Made by a program: the position numbers and the translations under genes. Shown here one piece after another: positions 50,051-57,956 of a DNA stretch of 64,000 bases. Under the pieces are notes generated by a model, which had not been told where the DNA came from, did not search any database, and saw only the letters and a program-made list of their open reading frames with translations. Origin of the DNA: Heliomicrobium gestii (GTDB taxonomy: Bacteria > Bacillota > Desulfitobacteriia > Heliobacteriales > Heliobacteriaceae); the NCBI RefSeq assembly GCF_009877435.1, contig NZ_WXEX01000002.1:186001-250000 (forward strand). The letters are read 5' to 3'. Position 1 is the stretch's first letter. Each line of letters opens with the position of its first letter.

Positions 50051-50106
50051 TTGGTCACCTTGTTGTTGTCGTATTATCGTCATGTTGTCGCCTTGTTGTC
50101 GTCGCC
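50041..50106. repeat. 33-bp imperfect tandem duplication covering the gerA start
   Basis: 50041-50073 and 50074-50106 match at about 26 of 33 positions; each copy contains an AAGG-type site and ATGACG. Confidence 0.75.
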
Positions 50107-50140
50107 GTGTCTTTATCTTGTCGCCGCGTCGCTTCCACAA

Positions 50141-50234
50141 GGGATAGTATCTCCACTACGAGAGAATAATTCCGGTAGCGCCTCACCTTTAGGGCGTATC
50201 GGGGCGGTGATGACGGCAAGGGTGGCTATGGGCG
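50141..50234. other. divergent ger promoter region
   Basis: The 94-nt space between gerA and gerB must hold both promoters. No sigma-A box is obvious, consistent with sporulation (sigma-G) control, but sigma-G elements could not be assigned. Confidence 0.4.
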
Positions 50235-51374
50235 ATGTTGACTTCCTGGCACTCCATCTTCTTCATCCTCGGACTGGGCGTTGTGTCGATCAAAACCTAT
50301 CCGATTATTTTTACGCAGCATGCCGGCCGAGACACCTGGATCGCTTTGATTGTGGCCTCTTTCATTACCCTCGTCTATGTCACCTATATCCTGTGGGTCT
50401 GCCGTCAGACAAAGACCTATGACATCGGGGTGATCTACCGCAGCGCTCTGGGCAAGCCCCTCGGGAATCTGGCGCTGGCGCTGTTTGGAGCGACCATCTT
50501 CCTGACACTGGTGGAATCTTCGGCGATCGAGGCCAGCGCCATGCGAACCAACTTTATGGAAGAAACACCCCTGTGGTTTCTCCTGATCTGGTTTTTGACG
50601 GTCGGCGTCTACGCTGCGAGCCGGGGCTATGCGGCGGTGCTGACGGTCACGTTGATCACGATCTTTTTGGTGTTTCTGTCCGGCGTCAACCTGTTGTTCT
50701 TGACGAGCAGCTATAAAAAATACAAATACCTGCTGCCGATCATGGCCGAGGGGGTATCCGCGCCCTTCCTCTTAGCCACAATAAAGCTGCTGGGCGCCTA
50801 CGGCGCGGTGGCGATCTTTTTTCCCTATCTCATCGACATTGCCGACAGAAAAAAGATGACCCGCGGCATCATCATCGGCCTCTTGCTCCTCTTTCAGATG
50901 CAGGTTGTTTCGATGACAGGCACGCTGACCACCTTTGATATCGAACGCCACAATGTCATGTGGTTTCCGAAACTGCTACAAACACAGGCGATCCGGCAGT
51001 ACCCTTTTTTGGAGTCCGGTGAGTTGTTTGTCATGTTCCAGGTGATCGCCGGATGGCTGACCAAATTCATCATCTCGCTATTTGCGCTTTTGAAAACACT
51101 GGAAATGATCGGCTTGCCGACAAAACATCTCGTTTATCTGTTCGGTCTGATCACCTTTTTCCTGTCGACGTTGTTGACAGGCGATCTCTTTTTCCTCTTC
51201 TCCTTGCTGAATGACTTCATCTATATCAGCCTCATCAACTTCATGGCGATCCCCTTTTTCGTCTTTTCCCTGTTCCTTTTGAAGGGCGGTGAAAAGGGTG
51301 TCCGGCATGGCGACAGGCAGTCGCGCAGCACCCAAAAGTGGATGCGCAGCGGCGTCACCTTGCGCAGACGGTGA
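50235..51374 (+). CDS. gerB: GerB family germination permease (B subunit)
   Basis: Ten membrane helices of the spore-permease (APC-like) family; opening MLTSWHSIFFILGLGVVSIK and IIFTQHAGRDTWIALIVASF match the GerB N-terminus, with GYAAVLTVTLITIFLVFL and GELFVMFQVIAGWLTKFII further on. 379 residues. AAGGGTGG precedes the ATG. It is divergent from gerA-gerC, whereas A, B and C genes are usually codirectional. The C-terminus is unusually basic (RQSRSTQKWMRSG ... LRRR). Confidence 0.92.
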   Translation: MLTSWHSIFFILGLGVVSIKTYPIIFTQHAGRDTWIALIVASFITLVYVTYILWVCRQTKTYDIGVIYRSALGKPLGNLALALFGATIFLTLVESSAIEASAMRTNFMEETPLWFLLIWFLTVGVYAASRGYAAVLTVTLITIFLVFLSGVNLLFLTSSYKKYKYLLPIMAEGVSAPFLLATIKLLGAYGAVAIFFPYLIDIADRKKMTRGIIIGLLLLFQMQVVSMTGTLTTFDIERHNVMWFPKLLQTQAIRQYPFLESGELFVMFQVIAGWLTKFIISLFALLKTLEMIGLPTKHLVYLFGLITFFLSTLLTGDLFFLFSLLNDFIYISLINFMAIPFFVFSLFLLKGGEKGVRHGDRQSRSTQKWMRSGVTLRRR

Positions 51375-51520
51375 CCAATCTCCCGCCCTTGCTTGGAACG
51401 TCAGGGGGCTATTTCCCCCGGTTGTTCATGAAACCGCCGTCAGGAGACACACTACCCATGGGCTCGGGATCAATGGGGCCACCCATTTTTACGCTCGGCG
51501 AATCACAGGAGGATGATCAC

Positions 51521-53389
51521 ATGTCTAGGGACACCACGCCGGTATCCATCGAATCGTCACTCCCCCACTCGATCAAAGAAACCGATCTCAAGCCGCGCGG
51601 ACGGGTGCATCCCAGTCCGCCCACCTGGCGAGATCAGATCGTCTACTTCCTGTTGCCTGACCGGTTCAGCGACGGGAACGAAAGCCGTCGCCCGCTCTTT
51701 GACTTCGGCGCTCCCGATCAGCACCGCGCGCCCGACAAGGGCGCCTGGATGGCGGCGGGACAGCGGTTCCAGGGAGGCACCCTGCGCGGCATCGCCAGTA
51801 AACTCGACTACCTGCAATCCCTCGGTGTCACCACCTTGTGGCTGGGACCGATCTGGCGCCAGCGGCCGGATCTGCAAACCTACCATGGCTATGGCATTCA
51901 AAATTTTCTCGACGTGGACCCCCGCTTCGGCACACGCCAGGACCTGCGCGATCTGGTGGACGCTGCTCATGACCGGAAAATGTATGTGCTGCTCGACATC
52001 ATCTACAACCACAGCGGCAACAACTTTTTTTACAAAGATGATCAGGGCCAACCTGTGGAGCGGCGCTCCTACCGCTACGCGCCGCCCTATCCGACACATG
52101 GGTGGCGCTCCGCAACAGGGCAGAGCGTGCCGCAGATCGCCGGTATGGATGACGGTGTCTGGCCGGAGGAATTTCAGAACATCGACGTCTACACGCGGGC
52201 CGGTTCCATCGGCCAATGGGACGCCGAACCGTGGGAGGACAAGCTGAGCCCCGATGTGCAGTTTCGCCGGGGAGATTTCTTTGACCTGAAGGATCTGAAC
52301 CTGAAACCGGCCACACTGGATCTGATCATCCGGGTGTACCGCTACTGGATCGCCCTGAGCGACTGTGACGGCTTCCGGATCGATACGGTCAAACATGTCC
52401 CCTGGGACGCCTCCCGCAACTTCTGCGGCGCCATCCGCGAATACGCCGAATCGATCGGCAAGGAAAACTTTCTCCTATTGGGTGAGGTGACCGGCGGCGA
52501 GGAGATGGCCCGCGATTATCTGGATATCTTCGGTCGCAACATCGACGCCGCCCTGGACATCGGCGAACCGACACGCCGGCTGGCCGGCATGGTCAAGGGA
52601 CTCAGCGACGCGGCCGATTACTTCCGGCAGTATGGCGGTCACGACATCCTGGGGGGCCACCGGGAGACCGGCCGCTACCATGTGAACATCTTGGACGATC
52701 ATGATATGGTGGGGCGTGAGGGCAAGCACCGCTTTGCCGCCCACAACGACATTCCCGAGTGGTTTTCCCAGGTGGCCCATGCGGTGGGCGTGCAGTTGAC
52801 CACCCTGGGCATTCCTTGCATCTACTATGGAACAGAGCAGGCTTTTGACGGCACCCAGGACCGTCATGATCCTACGCTGGAACCGTGGGGCGGCGAAGAC
52901 CGTTACATCCGGGAGGCCATGTTTGGCGGCGAATTCGGCGCCTTTGAGACGAAGGGCTGCCATTTTTTCAATGTCGATCACCCCACCTACCTGCGGATCG
53001 CCGCCATCGCCCGGGTGCGCAACCGCCGCGACGCCATCGGCCTGACCCTGCGTCGCGGCCGCCAGTACCTGCGGGAGACGTCCCTGTTTGATGATCCCTT
53101 TGCCCTTCGCGGTCGCGGGGAATTGGTGGCCTGGTCAAGGATCCTCTTTGACCGGGAGGTGCTTGTGGCGCTCAACACCCATGGCACGGAAGGCCGCGGC
53201 GCCTGGGTGTTGGTCGATCCCATCCTGCATCCGGCGGGAAGCGCCTTGACCTACCTGTACCGGAGCGATTGGAGCGATGGGGAACTCAAAAACCCGCCCA
53301 AAGACCAGGTGGAAAAAGTGAGCCTCCAGCATGGACAGGGGGCGGTGCGGATCGATCTGCCGCCGGCGGGGATGGCGATTTTGGCGTAG
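51521..53389 (+). CDS. alpha-amylase family glycoside hydrolase (GH13)
   Basis: Acts on alpha-glucans; exact specificity unknown. GH13 signatures: DQIVYFLLPDRFSDGNE, YLQSLGVTTLWLGPIW, VLLDIIYNHSG (region I), DGFRIDTVKHV (region II, nucleophile Asp), LLGEVTGG (region III, acid/base Glu), NILDDHDMVG (region IV). No signal peptide, so intracellular, perhaps glycogen or maltodextrin breakdown. ATG 51521 is 8 nt after AGGAGG, giving 622 residues; the open frame to 51338 overlaps gerB. Confidence 0.93.
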   Translation: MSRDTTPVSIESSLPHSIKETDLKPRGRVHPSPPTWRDQIVYFLLPDRFSDGNESRRPLFDFGAPDQHRAPDKGAWMAAGQRFQGGTLRGIASKLDYLQSLGVTTLWLGPIWRQRPDLQTYHGYGIQNFLDVDPRFGTRQDLRDLVDAAHDRKMYVLLDIIYNHSGNNFFYKDDQGQPVERRSYRYAPPYPTHGWRSATGQSVPQIAGMDDGVWPEEFQNIDVYTRAGSIGQWDAEPWEDKLSPDVQFRRGDFFDLKDLNLKPATLDLIIRVYRYWIALSDCDGFRIDTVKHVPWDASRNFCGAIREYAESIGKENFLLLGEVTGGEEMARDYLDIFGRNIDAALDIGEPTRRLAGMVKGLSDAADYFRQYGGHDILGGHRETGRYHVNILDDHDMVGREGKHRFAAHNDIPEWFSQVAHAVGVQLTTLGIPCIYYGTEQAFDGTQDRHDPTLEPWGGEDRYIREAMFGGEFGAFETKGCHFFNVDHPTYLRIAAIARVRNRRDAIGLTLRRGRQYLRETSLFDDPFALRGRGELVAWSRILFDREVLVALNTHGTEGRGAWVLVDPILHPAGSALTYLYRSDWSDGELKNPPKDQVEKVSLQHGQGAVRIDLPPAGMAILA

Positions 53390-53404
53390 GGACAGGTACT
53401 ATAG

Positions 53405-53442
53405 AAAAAAGCCCCTGCTTGATTAACAGCAAGGGCTTTTTT
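53405..53442 (+). terminator. intrinsic terminator
   Basis: AAAAAAGCCC.TGCT / AGCA.GGGCTTTTTT hairpin; serves both the amylase gene and the convergent gene at 53452. Confidence 0.9.
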
Positions 53443-53451
53443 CTGTGCGGT

Positions 53452-54708
53452 TTATTTAAAGATAAAGATTTTCATCAGAGAAAAAAGAGACAGGACAATC
53501 GCAAAGAAACTAAACACCATCCCCGACTTCGACGAAAAGGTTTTTTCCACTTGATTTAGTTTTGCTTTTAAACGCTCATATTCTTCCGGCAAATGCATGG
53601 ATGTCCGAATGGTGCTGTTCAGCGAGTCCAGCTCTGCAATGCCATCCTGCGATATTAGTCTTTCTATATTCGAATATATCCTGTTGTGGTTTCCCCAGTA
53701 CAACCACAACATTCGCGGCAATTTGATCAACGCGGGATCGATGAGAAGAAAATTTGTGAATTGTTTATGTACTTCACGAAGTAGGTAGTAGGTTTTTGAA
53801 GCAAGTTCAAGCACCAATAATGGCCCATGATCCAAACCTGCCAGGGTTACGCTCGGGCCTTCTTTCATGGGATGCCTCTCGGCGCCGATTGCCGTTTTGA
53901 AGTTGAGTTCGTACTCTTGCGCTTTCGCAAAACAATCCAAATGATGCATCTTGAACGAAAGTACGCGTTTACCCAGCGCATGCACCCGCAGGTACTCTCT
54001 CGTGCTCCAACAATTTCTTAGTCGATTTTCAGCGCATGATTCGGGAACATTTCTCCAGCCCTCATCACTCGTGAGGATTCCATAAAACAATTGCGGGTAT
54101 TTAGTTACCAGTTTAGCGGGAACCTTCTGTTCATCATCAACGTCTAGAATTTCGCAGATTACGCTGTAGTATATCTTATCTTTAATCGGTTCATTCCCAG
54201 TCAATGCCCGATATATATTCGAGACAGCATTCATCCTATGAGCACTATAATATTGTTGAATAAAAATTAGTTCGTCGGCATTTGTGTTCTCTAATGAAAT
54301 GTTCAAAAAAACAATTGCGATCCGCTGGTTTTTCAGCACAGACAAGACTGTATCTGTTTTTTCAATTTTCATTTCCTTATTTTCTTTTTTAATTAAGCTT
54401 TTATATGCATATACTGCATTTTCCATCCATTTCTCTATAGAATGATCACATATCCAACAACTATATCGATTGGGATCATCCGTCTTTCTTGTGATCTCCT
54501 GGGCGATGAGATGATCACGCTCATAATAAATTCCATTTCTGTCGAGTGAACTTCTAATTATCGCTTCACTGATATGTTCAGATGGGCTAGAAGGTAAGAA
54601 ATCTAAGTGAAACAAGCTCCCTTCTCGATAAAACGGAATGGGAATGGTAAAGATGTTAATAAAACAGAGCCGCGCTTCTGTAATCGGTAACGACTTAGAT
54701 TTCTGCAT
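53452..54708 (-). CDS. unknown protein with a C-terminal membrane segment, AT-rich
   Basis: 418 residues. An N-terminal part with a Cys/His pair (YSCWICDHSIEKW, residues about 80-92), a middle region with no known motif (VLSVLKNQRIAIVFLNISLE, EILDVDDEQKVPAKLVTKYP), HLDCF/ERHPMKEGP further on, a coiled-coil-like stretch (YERLKAKLNQVEKTF) and a final hydrophobic helix (GMVFSFFAIVLSLFSLMKIF). The tail resembles two-part CorA-like or Abi-type membrane proteins only superficially. ATG 54708 follows AGAGGGG. Its 5' half is about 30% GC, suggesting transfer. Function not recognised. Confidence 0.6.
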   Translation of the reverse strand: MQKSKSLPITEARLCFINIFTIPIPFYREGSLFHLDFLPSSPSEHISEAIIRSSLDRNGIYYERDHLIAQEITRKTDDPNRYSCWICDHSIEKWMENAVYAYKSLIKKENKEMKIEKTDTVLSVLKNQRIAIVFLNISLENTNADELIFIQQYYSAHRMNAVSNIYRALTGNEPIKDKIYYSVICEILDVDDEQKVPAKLVTKYPQLFYGILTSDEGWRNVPESCAENRLRNCWSTREYLRVHALGKRVLSFKMHHLDCFAKAQEYELNFKTAIGAERHPMKEGPSVTLAGLDHGPLLVLELASKTYYLLREVHKQFTNFLLIDPALIKLPRMLWLYWGNHNRIYSNIERLISQDGIAELDSLNSTIRTSMHLPEEYERLKAKLNQVEKTFSSKSGMVFSFFAIVLSLFSLMKIFIFK

Positions 54709-54742
54709 ATACGCCCCTCTCTTTACTCTTTTTCCTATACTT

Positions 54743-54771
54743 ATTTTACCATTTATAAACTGTTCTCTCAA
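54743..54771 (-). promoter_or_regulatory. promoter for the gene at 53452
   Basis: Read leftward: -35 TTGAGA (54771-54766), 17-nt spacer, -10 TAAAAT (54748-54743). Confidence 0.6.
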
Positions 54772-54811
54772 TCGCCCAAATATCCCCAGCCACACCCGAA
54801 ATTGGGACCCC

Positions 54812-54853
54812 GGGTCTATTCCCCTTTCTCCCTGTGAGGGCTACAGTTATCTA
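54812..54853 (+). promoter_or_regulatory. conserved leader element, copy 1
   Basis: Begins GGGTCTATTCCCCTTT, has a variable hairpin region, and ends GGCTACAGTTATCTA; starts 67 nt before the HD-GYP gene. The same element is found before the paralogue (57892-57933). Confidence 0.65.
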
Positions 54854-54878
54854 AAGAATCTTTTTTTCGGGTGATGGC

Positions 54879-55982
54879 ATGCGGATAACATCAGTGAACA
54901 CACTCAAAGTGGGCGATGTTCTCGCCAAACCGATCTATGCCAGTGACGGCCGGGTTCTGCTCAGCCAAGGGGTGGCGCTGACAAGCGGGTACATCGCCCG
55001 CATGATCAACCTGGGTGTTTCCAAGGTCTATATTGAAGACAAGCTACTGGCCGACGTGACCGTTGACGAGCCCCTGACCGACCGGACGCGAAACGCCGCC
55101 ATTCAGATCCTCGAAGATATCACCGACACGATTCCGGTTAAAAAAGAGGGCCTGCTGACGCTCAGCAACGATGAACTCGATCGGGTCAGCAGCAAATTCA
55201 ATTCCGCGCGATACATCGCTGTGGTCAAAGAGATCGTCAGTGAACTGATCGGCAAAATGGATGTCATGGTCCACCTCGCCGATATGCGAGAGCGGTCTGA
55301 CTTCCTCTTCAGCCATTCCGTGACGACGACGGTGCTGTCCACCCTGTGCGGCCTCGGCATGGGATTGAGCCGCAAACAACTGGACGAACTGGCGACCGGC
55401 TGCCTGCTCCATGACATCGGCTTCACGATCATTGATCCGGCGTTGCTTCGCAAACCGATCAACGTCATCACCGCCGATGAGGCGGCCCTCTTTCGCAAGC
55501 ATGCCGCCGTCGGCCTGGCGATCATGAAAAAACTGCCCGGCATCAGCCTGCCATCGGCCTATGTGGCGGGCCAGCATCATGAATTGATGGACGGAACCGG
55601 TTTTCCCAACCGGCTGCGGGGCGATCAGATTCATCTTTACTCGCGCATCCTGGCTGTCGCCGACTTCTTCGACAACCTGATCACCGGCAAGGCGGGAAAG
55701 ACGCTGTTGCCCCACCAGGCCTACGAAGTGGTCTTGGCCCAATCGGGAACGAAGTTTGACCATAACGTGGTCGCTTCCTTTGTGCGCCATATCGCCCTCT
55801 ATCCGAACGGCAGCACGGTCCTGCTGACAACGAATGAAACGGGCATCGTCGTCCGCCAAACCTCCTCTCCGGCCCGCCCGGTGGTGCGCGTCTTCCGGAA
55901 GCGAACGGGCGACGAGGTGGATTTCAAGGAGTACGATATGCTGAAGGAGTTGACGGTCTTCATCAAAGAGGTCGTCGACTAA
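54879..55982 (+). CDS. HD-GYP domain protein (c-di-GMP phosphodiesterase type), copy 1
   Basis: N-terminal 120 residues contain a small beta domain typical of HD-GYP partners (LKVGDVLAKPIYASDGRVLL, GVSKVYIEDKLL). The HD-GYP domain shows LLHDIGFTIIDPALLRKP, FRKHAAVGLAIMKKLPG, GQHHELMDGTGFPNRL and SRILAVADFFDNL. The metal HD pair and HHExxDGxG are present. Two deviations: GYP is GFP, and HDIGK is HDIGF. Classical members hydrolyse c-di-GMP. GGGTGAT lies 3 nt from the ATG. It is nearly identical to the gene at 57957. Confidence 0.85.
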   Translation: MRITSVNTLKVGDVLAKPIYASDGRVLLSQGVALTSGYIARMINLGVSKVYIEDKLLADVTVDEPLTDRTRNAAIQILEDITDTIPVKKEGLLTLSNDELDRVSSKFNSARYIAVVKEIVSELIGKMDVMVHLADMRERSDFLFSHSVTTTVLSTLCGLGMGLSRKQLDELATGCLLHDIGFTIIDPALLRKPINVITADEAALFRKHAAVGLAIMKKLPGISLPSAYVAGQHHELMDGTGFPNRLRGDQIHLYSRILAVADFFDNLITGKAGKTLLPHQAYEVVLAQSGTKFDHNVVASFVRHIALYPNGSTVLLTTNETGIVVRQTSSPARPVVRVFRKRTGDEVDFKEYDMLKELTVFIKEVVD

Positions 55983-56157
55983 CAGGGATGCCTGAACAGG
56001 CGCGCTGTTCAGCCTCGTCGCAGTGACGCCTGAGTGCGAGACAGTGTCACCGGTTATTGGACGCCATGACGGGCAACGCTAAGGGTTGACCAAACCTGGC
56101 GAGATCGATACCGTCGATTTCGACCTTTTCGGGAAGACAGGTAGAGGAGGACTCTTG

Positions 56158-56742
56158 ATGAACCATTTGATTCTCTTTGCCCACCCCAACCCCAAAAGCT
56201 TCAACGCCGCGATCTTGGAGACGACCGTGACATCGCTGGAGGGCAAGGGCCACCGGGTTGTGGTGCGCGATCTCTACAAGCTGAATTTTGATCCGATCCT
56301 AAAGGGGACGGATTTCGAAGTTTTCCAATCGGGCCGGAAACCAGCGGACGTGGAGGTCGAGCACGATCATATTCAAAAGGCCGATGTGATTACGATGATC
56401 TATCCGATCTGGTGGTCCGGCATGCCGGCGATTTTGAAAGGATACATCGATCGCGTCTTTTCCTATGGATTTGCGTACAGGTACAACGATGAAGGAGTCC
56501 CAGTGGGCCTGCTCGCCGGGAAAAACGGGCTGATCATCAACACGCAAGGAAACACAACCGATTATTACGATTCCATCGGTATGACTGGGGCCGTCAAATT
56601 GACGACCGATACCAGCATCTTCGGTTTTTGCGGCATTGAGCCGGTGGATCACCTCTTCTTCGGCGCAGTACCCACTGTGGACGACGCCACACGGCAGGGT
56701 ATGCTGAAGACGCTGCGGGAACGGCTCGACCAACTGTTCTAA
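56158..56742 (+). CDS. NAD(P)H dehydrogenase (quinone), flavodoxin-like fold
   Basis: KefF/MdaB/NQO-like flavoprotein: LILFAHPNPKSFNAAILETT (FMN/FAD phosphate loop), VRDLYKLNFDPIL, DVITMIYPIWWSGMPAILKGYIDRVFSYGFAY and NTQGNTTDYYDSIG. Two-electron quinone reduction is the family reaction. ATG 56158 is 7 nt after GAGGAGG; the 218-codon frame from 56086 has a weaker start. Convergent with the nitroreductase at 56848 and ahead of an HxlR regulator, so a quinone or electrophile response is likely. Confidence 0.9.
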   Translation: MNHLILFAHPNPKSFNAAILETTVTSLEGKGHRVVVRDLYKLNFDPILKGTDFEVFQSGRKPADVEVEHDHIQKADVITMIYPIWWSGMPAILKGYIDRVFSYGFAYRYNDEGVPVGLLAGKNGLIINTQGNTTDYYDSIGMTGAVKLTTDTSIFGFCGIEPVDHLFFGAVPTVDDATRQGMLKTLRERLDQLF

Positions 56743-56767
56743 CCGACGACCATCGACGGAAATACAA

Positions 56768-56808
56768 GAAAGCAGCCCGCCGTTTTTACGAGCGGGCTGC
56801 TTTTTGCT
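56768..56808. terminator. terminator between convergent flavoprotein genes
   Basis: AAAGCAGCCCGC / GCGGGCTGCTTTTT with a 10-nt loop; U-run in both directions. Confidence 0.9.
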
Positions 56809-56847
56809 TTATCGATCCGTGACCAGGCGAACTGTCTTCATCATCGC

Positions 56848-57369
56848 CTATTTGAATTCTTCGTAACACACCAGTTCTTCCAACGGTTTGCGGGCCGTAT
56901 CATGCCGGTCTGGCGAAAGGGCTTCCTGAGCGGAATACCCGAGGGCGAGGATGCTGATCGCTTCATAGTCGGCGGGGATCTGAAATTCCTCACGCAGCAC
57001 CGTGGGGTTGAAATAGCAGATCCAGACGCTATCCAACCCCAGTTCTGTTGCCTGCAGCATCATGTGATCGGTGACGATGCTCGTATCGATATCGACGATG
57101 TCTTTTTGATCAAAAGGACGAACCCAGACGTTGCGATGATCGCCGCAGACGACGATGGCGAGTGGCGCGCCGTAAATATTGGCCGCCTTTTTTAGTTTCT
57201 CCAACCCGGCGGCCTCTTGAAGGACGAGCAGCTTAAAGGGCTGTTTGTTGGCGCCTGTCGGCGCGATTCGGGCGGCTTCCAACAGCGCTGCCAGTTTCTC
57301 CGGTTCCACCGGCTTCGGAAGGAATTTGCGACAGGAATAGCGCTTCTTGGCTGTTTCGAGAAAACTCAT
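56848..57369 (-). CDS. nitroreductase family protein
   Basis: 173-residue nitroreductase-fold flavoprotein: TAKKRYSCRKFLPKPVEPEKL, ARIAPTGANKQPFKLLVLQE, DIDTSIVTDHMMLQATELGLDSVWIC and LALGYSAQEALSPDRH. ATG 57369 is 8 nt after AAGGA; the longer frame to 57465 enters the HxlR promoter region. Divergent from hxlR-type gene at 57538, the classic layout of an HxlR-controlled detoxification gene. Confidence 0.88.
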   Translation of the reverse strand: MSFLETAKKRYSCRKFLPKPVEPEKLAALLEAARIAPTGANKQPFKLLVLQEAAGLEKLKKAANIYGAPLAIVVCGDHRNVWVRPFDQKDIVDIDTSIVTDHMMLQATELGLDSVWICYFNPTVLREEFQIPADYEAISILALGYSAQEALSPDRHDTARKPLEELVCYEEFK

Positions 57370-57466
57370 GGATATCGTCCTTTCTTGGGCAATAATTTTG
57401 AAGCCATGATGACTCCACAGGTCGCTGTTCATAGTATAATCGTATTGGATAGTCATCTTCAGCACA

Positions 57467-57476
57467 AGTACGTACT
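57467..57476. promoter_or_regulatory. AGTACGTACT palindrome in the HxlR/nitroreductase intergenic
   Basis: A perfect 10-bp palindrome, with a TACTATTT...TGTAGT repeat beside it, in the 168-nt divergent region; similar to operators of YodB/CatR-type HxlR regulators. Confidence 0.45.
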
Positions 57477-57537
57477 ATTTAGTTATGTAGTTTCCATTTA
57501 GATACTATGATGCGGTACGGATATACGGAGGAGAACG

Positions 57538-57885
57538 ATGATTCGATTCAAGAACAACACGTTGAAAAGCACCATGGAAGTGGCCATTGAACTGATCGGC
57601 GGCCGGTATAAGGCGTTGATCCTGTGGCATCTCGTCGATCAGACGTTGCGTTTCAGCGAATTGAAACGGCTCATCCCCCAGGCGACGCAAAAAATGTTGA
57701 CCCAGCAGTTGCGCAGCCTCGAAGAAGACGGTTTGATCACGCGAAAGGTCTACGCCGAGGTTCCTCCGAAAGTAGAGTATTCCCTGTCCGATTCGGGTCG
57801 AAACCTGCAACCAGTGCTCGAAGCCATGTGCCAGTTTGGGAAGCGGTATGTGGAGGAGCGCGGGCTGGAAGTGGACTGCAATTAG
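57538..57885 (+). CDS. HxlR family transcriptional regulator
   Basis: A 115-residue winged-helix protein: STMEVAIELIGGRYKALILW, LRFSELKRLIPQATQKMLTQ (recognition region), LRSLEEDGLITRKVYAEVPP and KVEYSLSDSGRNLQPVLEAM. HxlR proteins often sense quinones or aldehydes through an N-terminal cysteine, but here the only cysteines (CQFG and the last Cys) are C-terminal, so the sensing mechanism may differ. GGAGGAG is 4 nt from the ATG. Confidence 0.9.
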   Translation: MIRFKNNTLKSTMEVAIELIGGRYKALILWHLVDQTLRFSELKRLIPQATQKMLTQQLRSLEEDGLITRKVYAEVPPKVEYSLSDSGRNLQPVLEAMCQFGKRYVEERGLEVDCN

Positions 57886-57891
57886 GACTTT

Positions 57892-57933
57892 GGGTCTATT
57901 CCCCTTTGCCAGAGCAAAGGCTACAGTTATTTA
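57892..57933 (+). promoter_or_regulatory. conserved leader element, copy 2
   Basis: GGGTCTATTCCCCTTT, hairpin CCTTTG-CCAGAG-CAAAGG, then GGCTACAGTTATTTA; starts 65 nt before the HD-GYP gene. Compare 54812-54853. Confidence 0.65.
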
Positions 57934-57956
57934 TAAAATGCTAATTAGGTGAAAGC

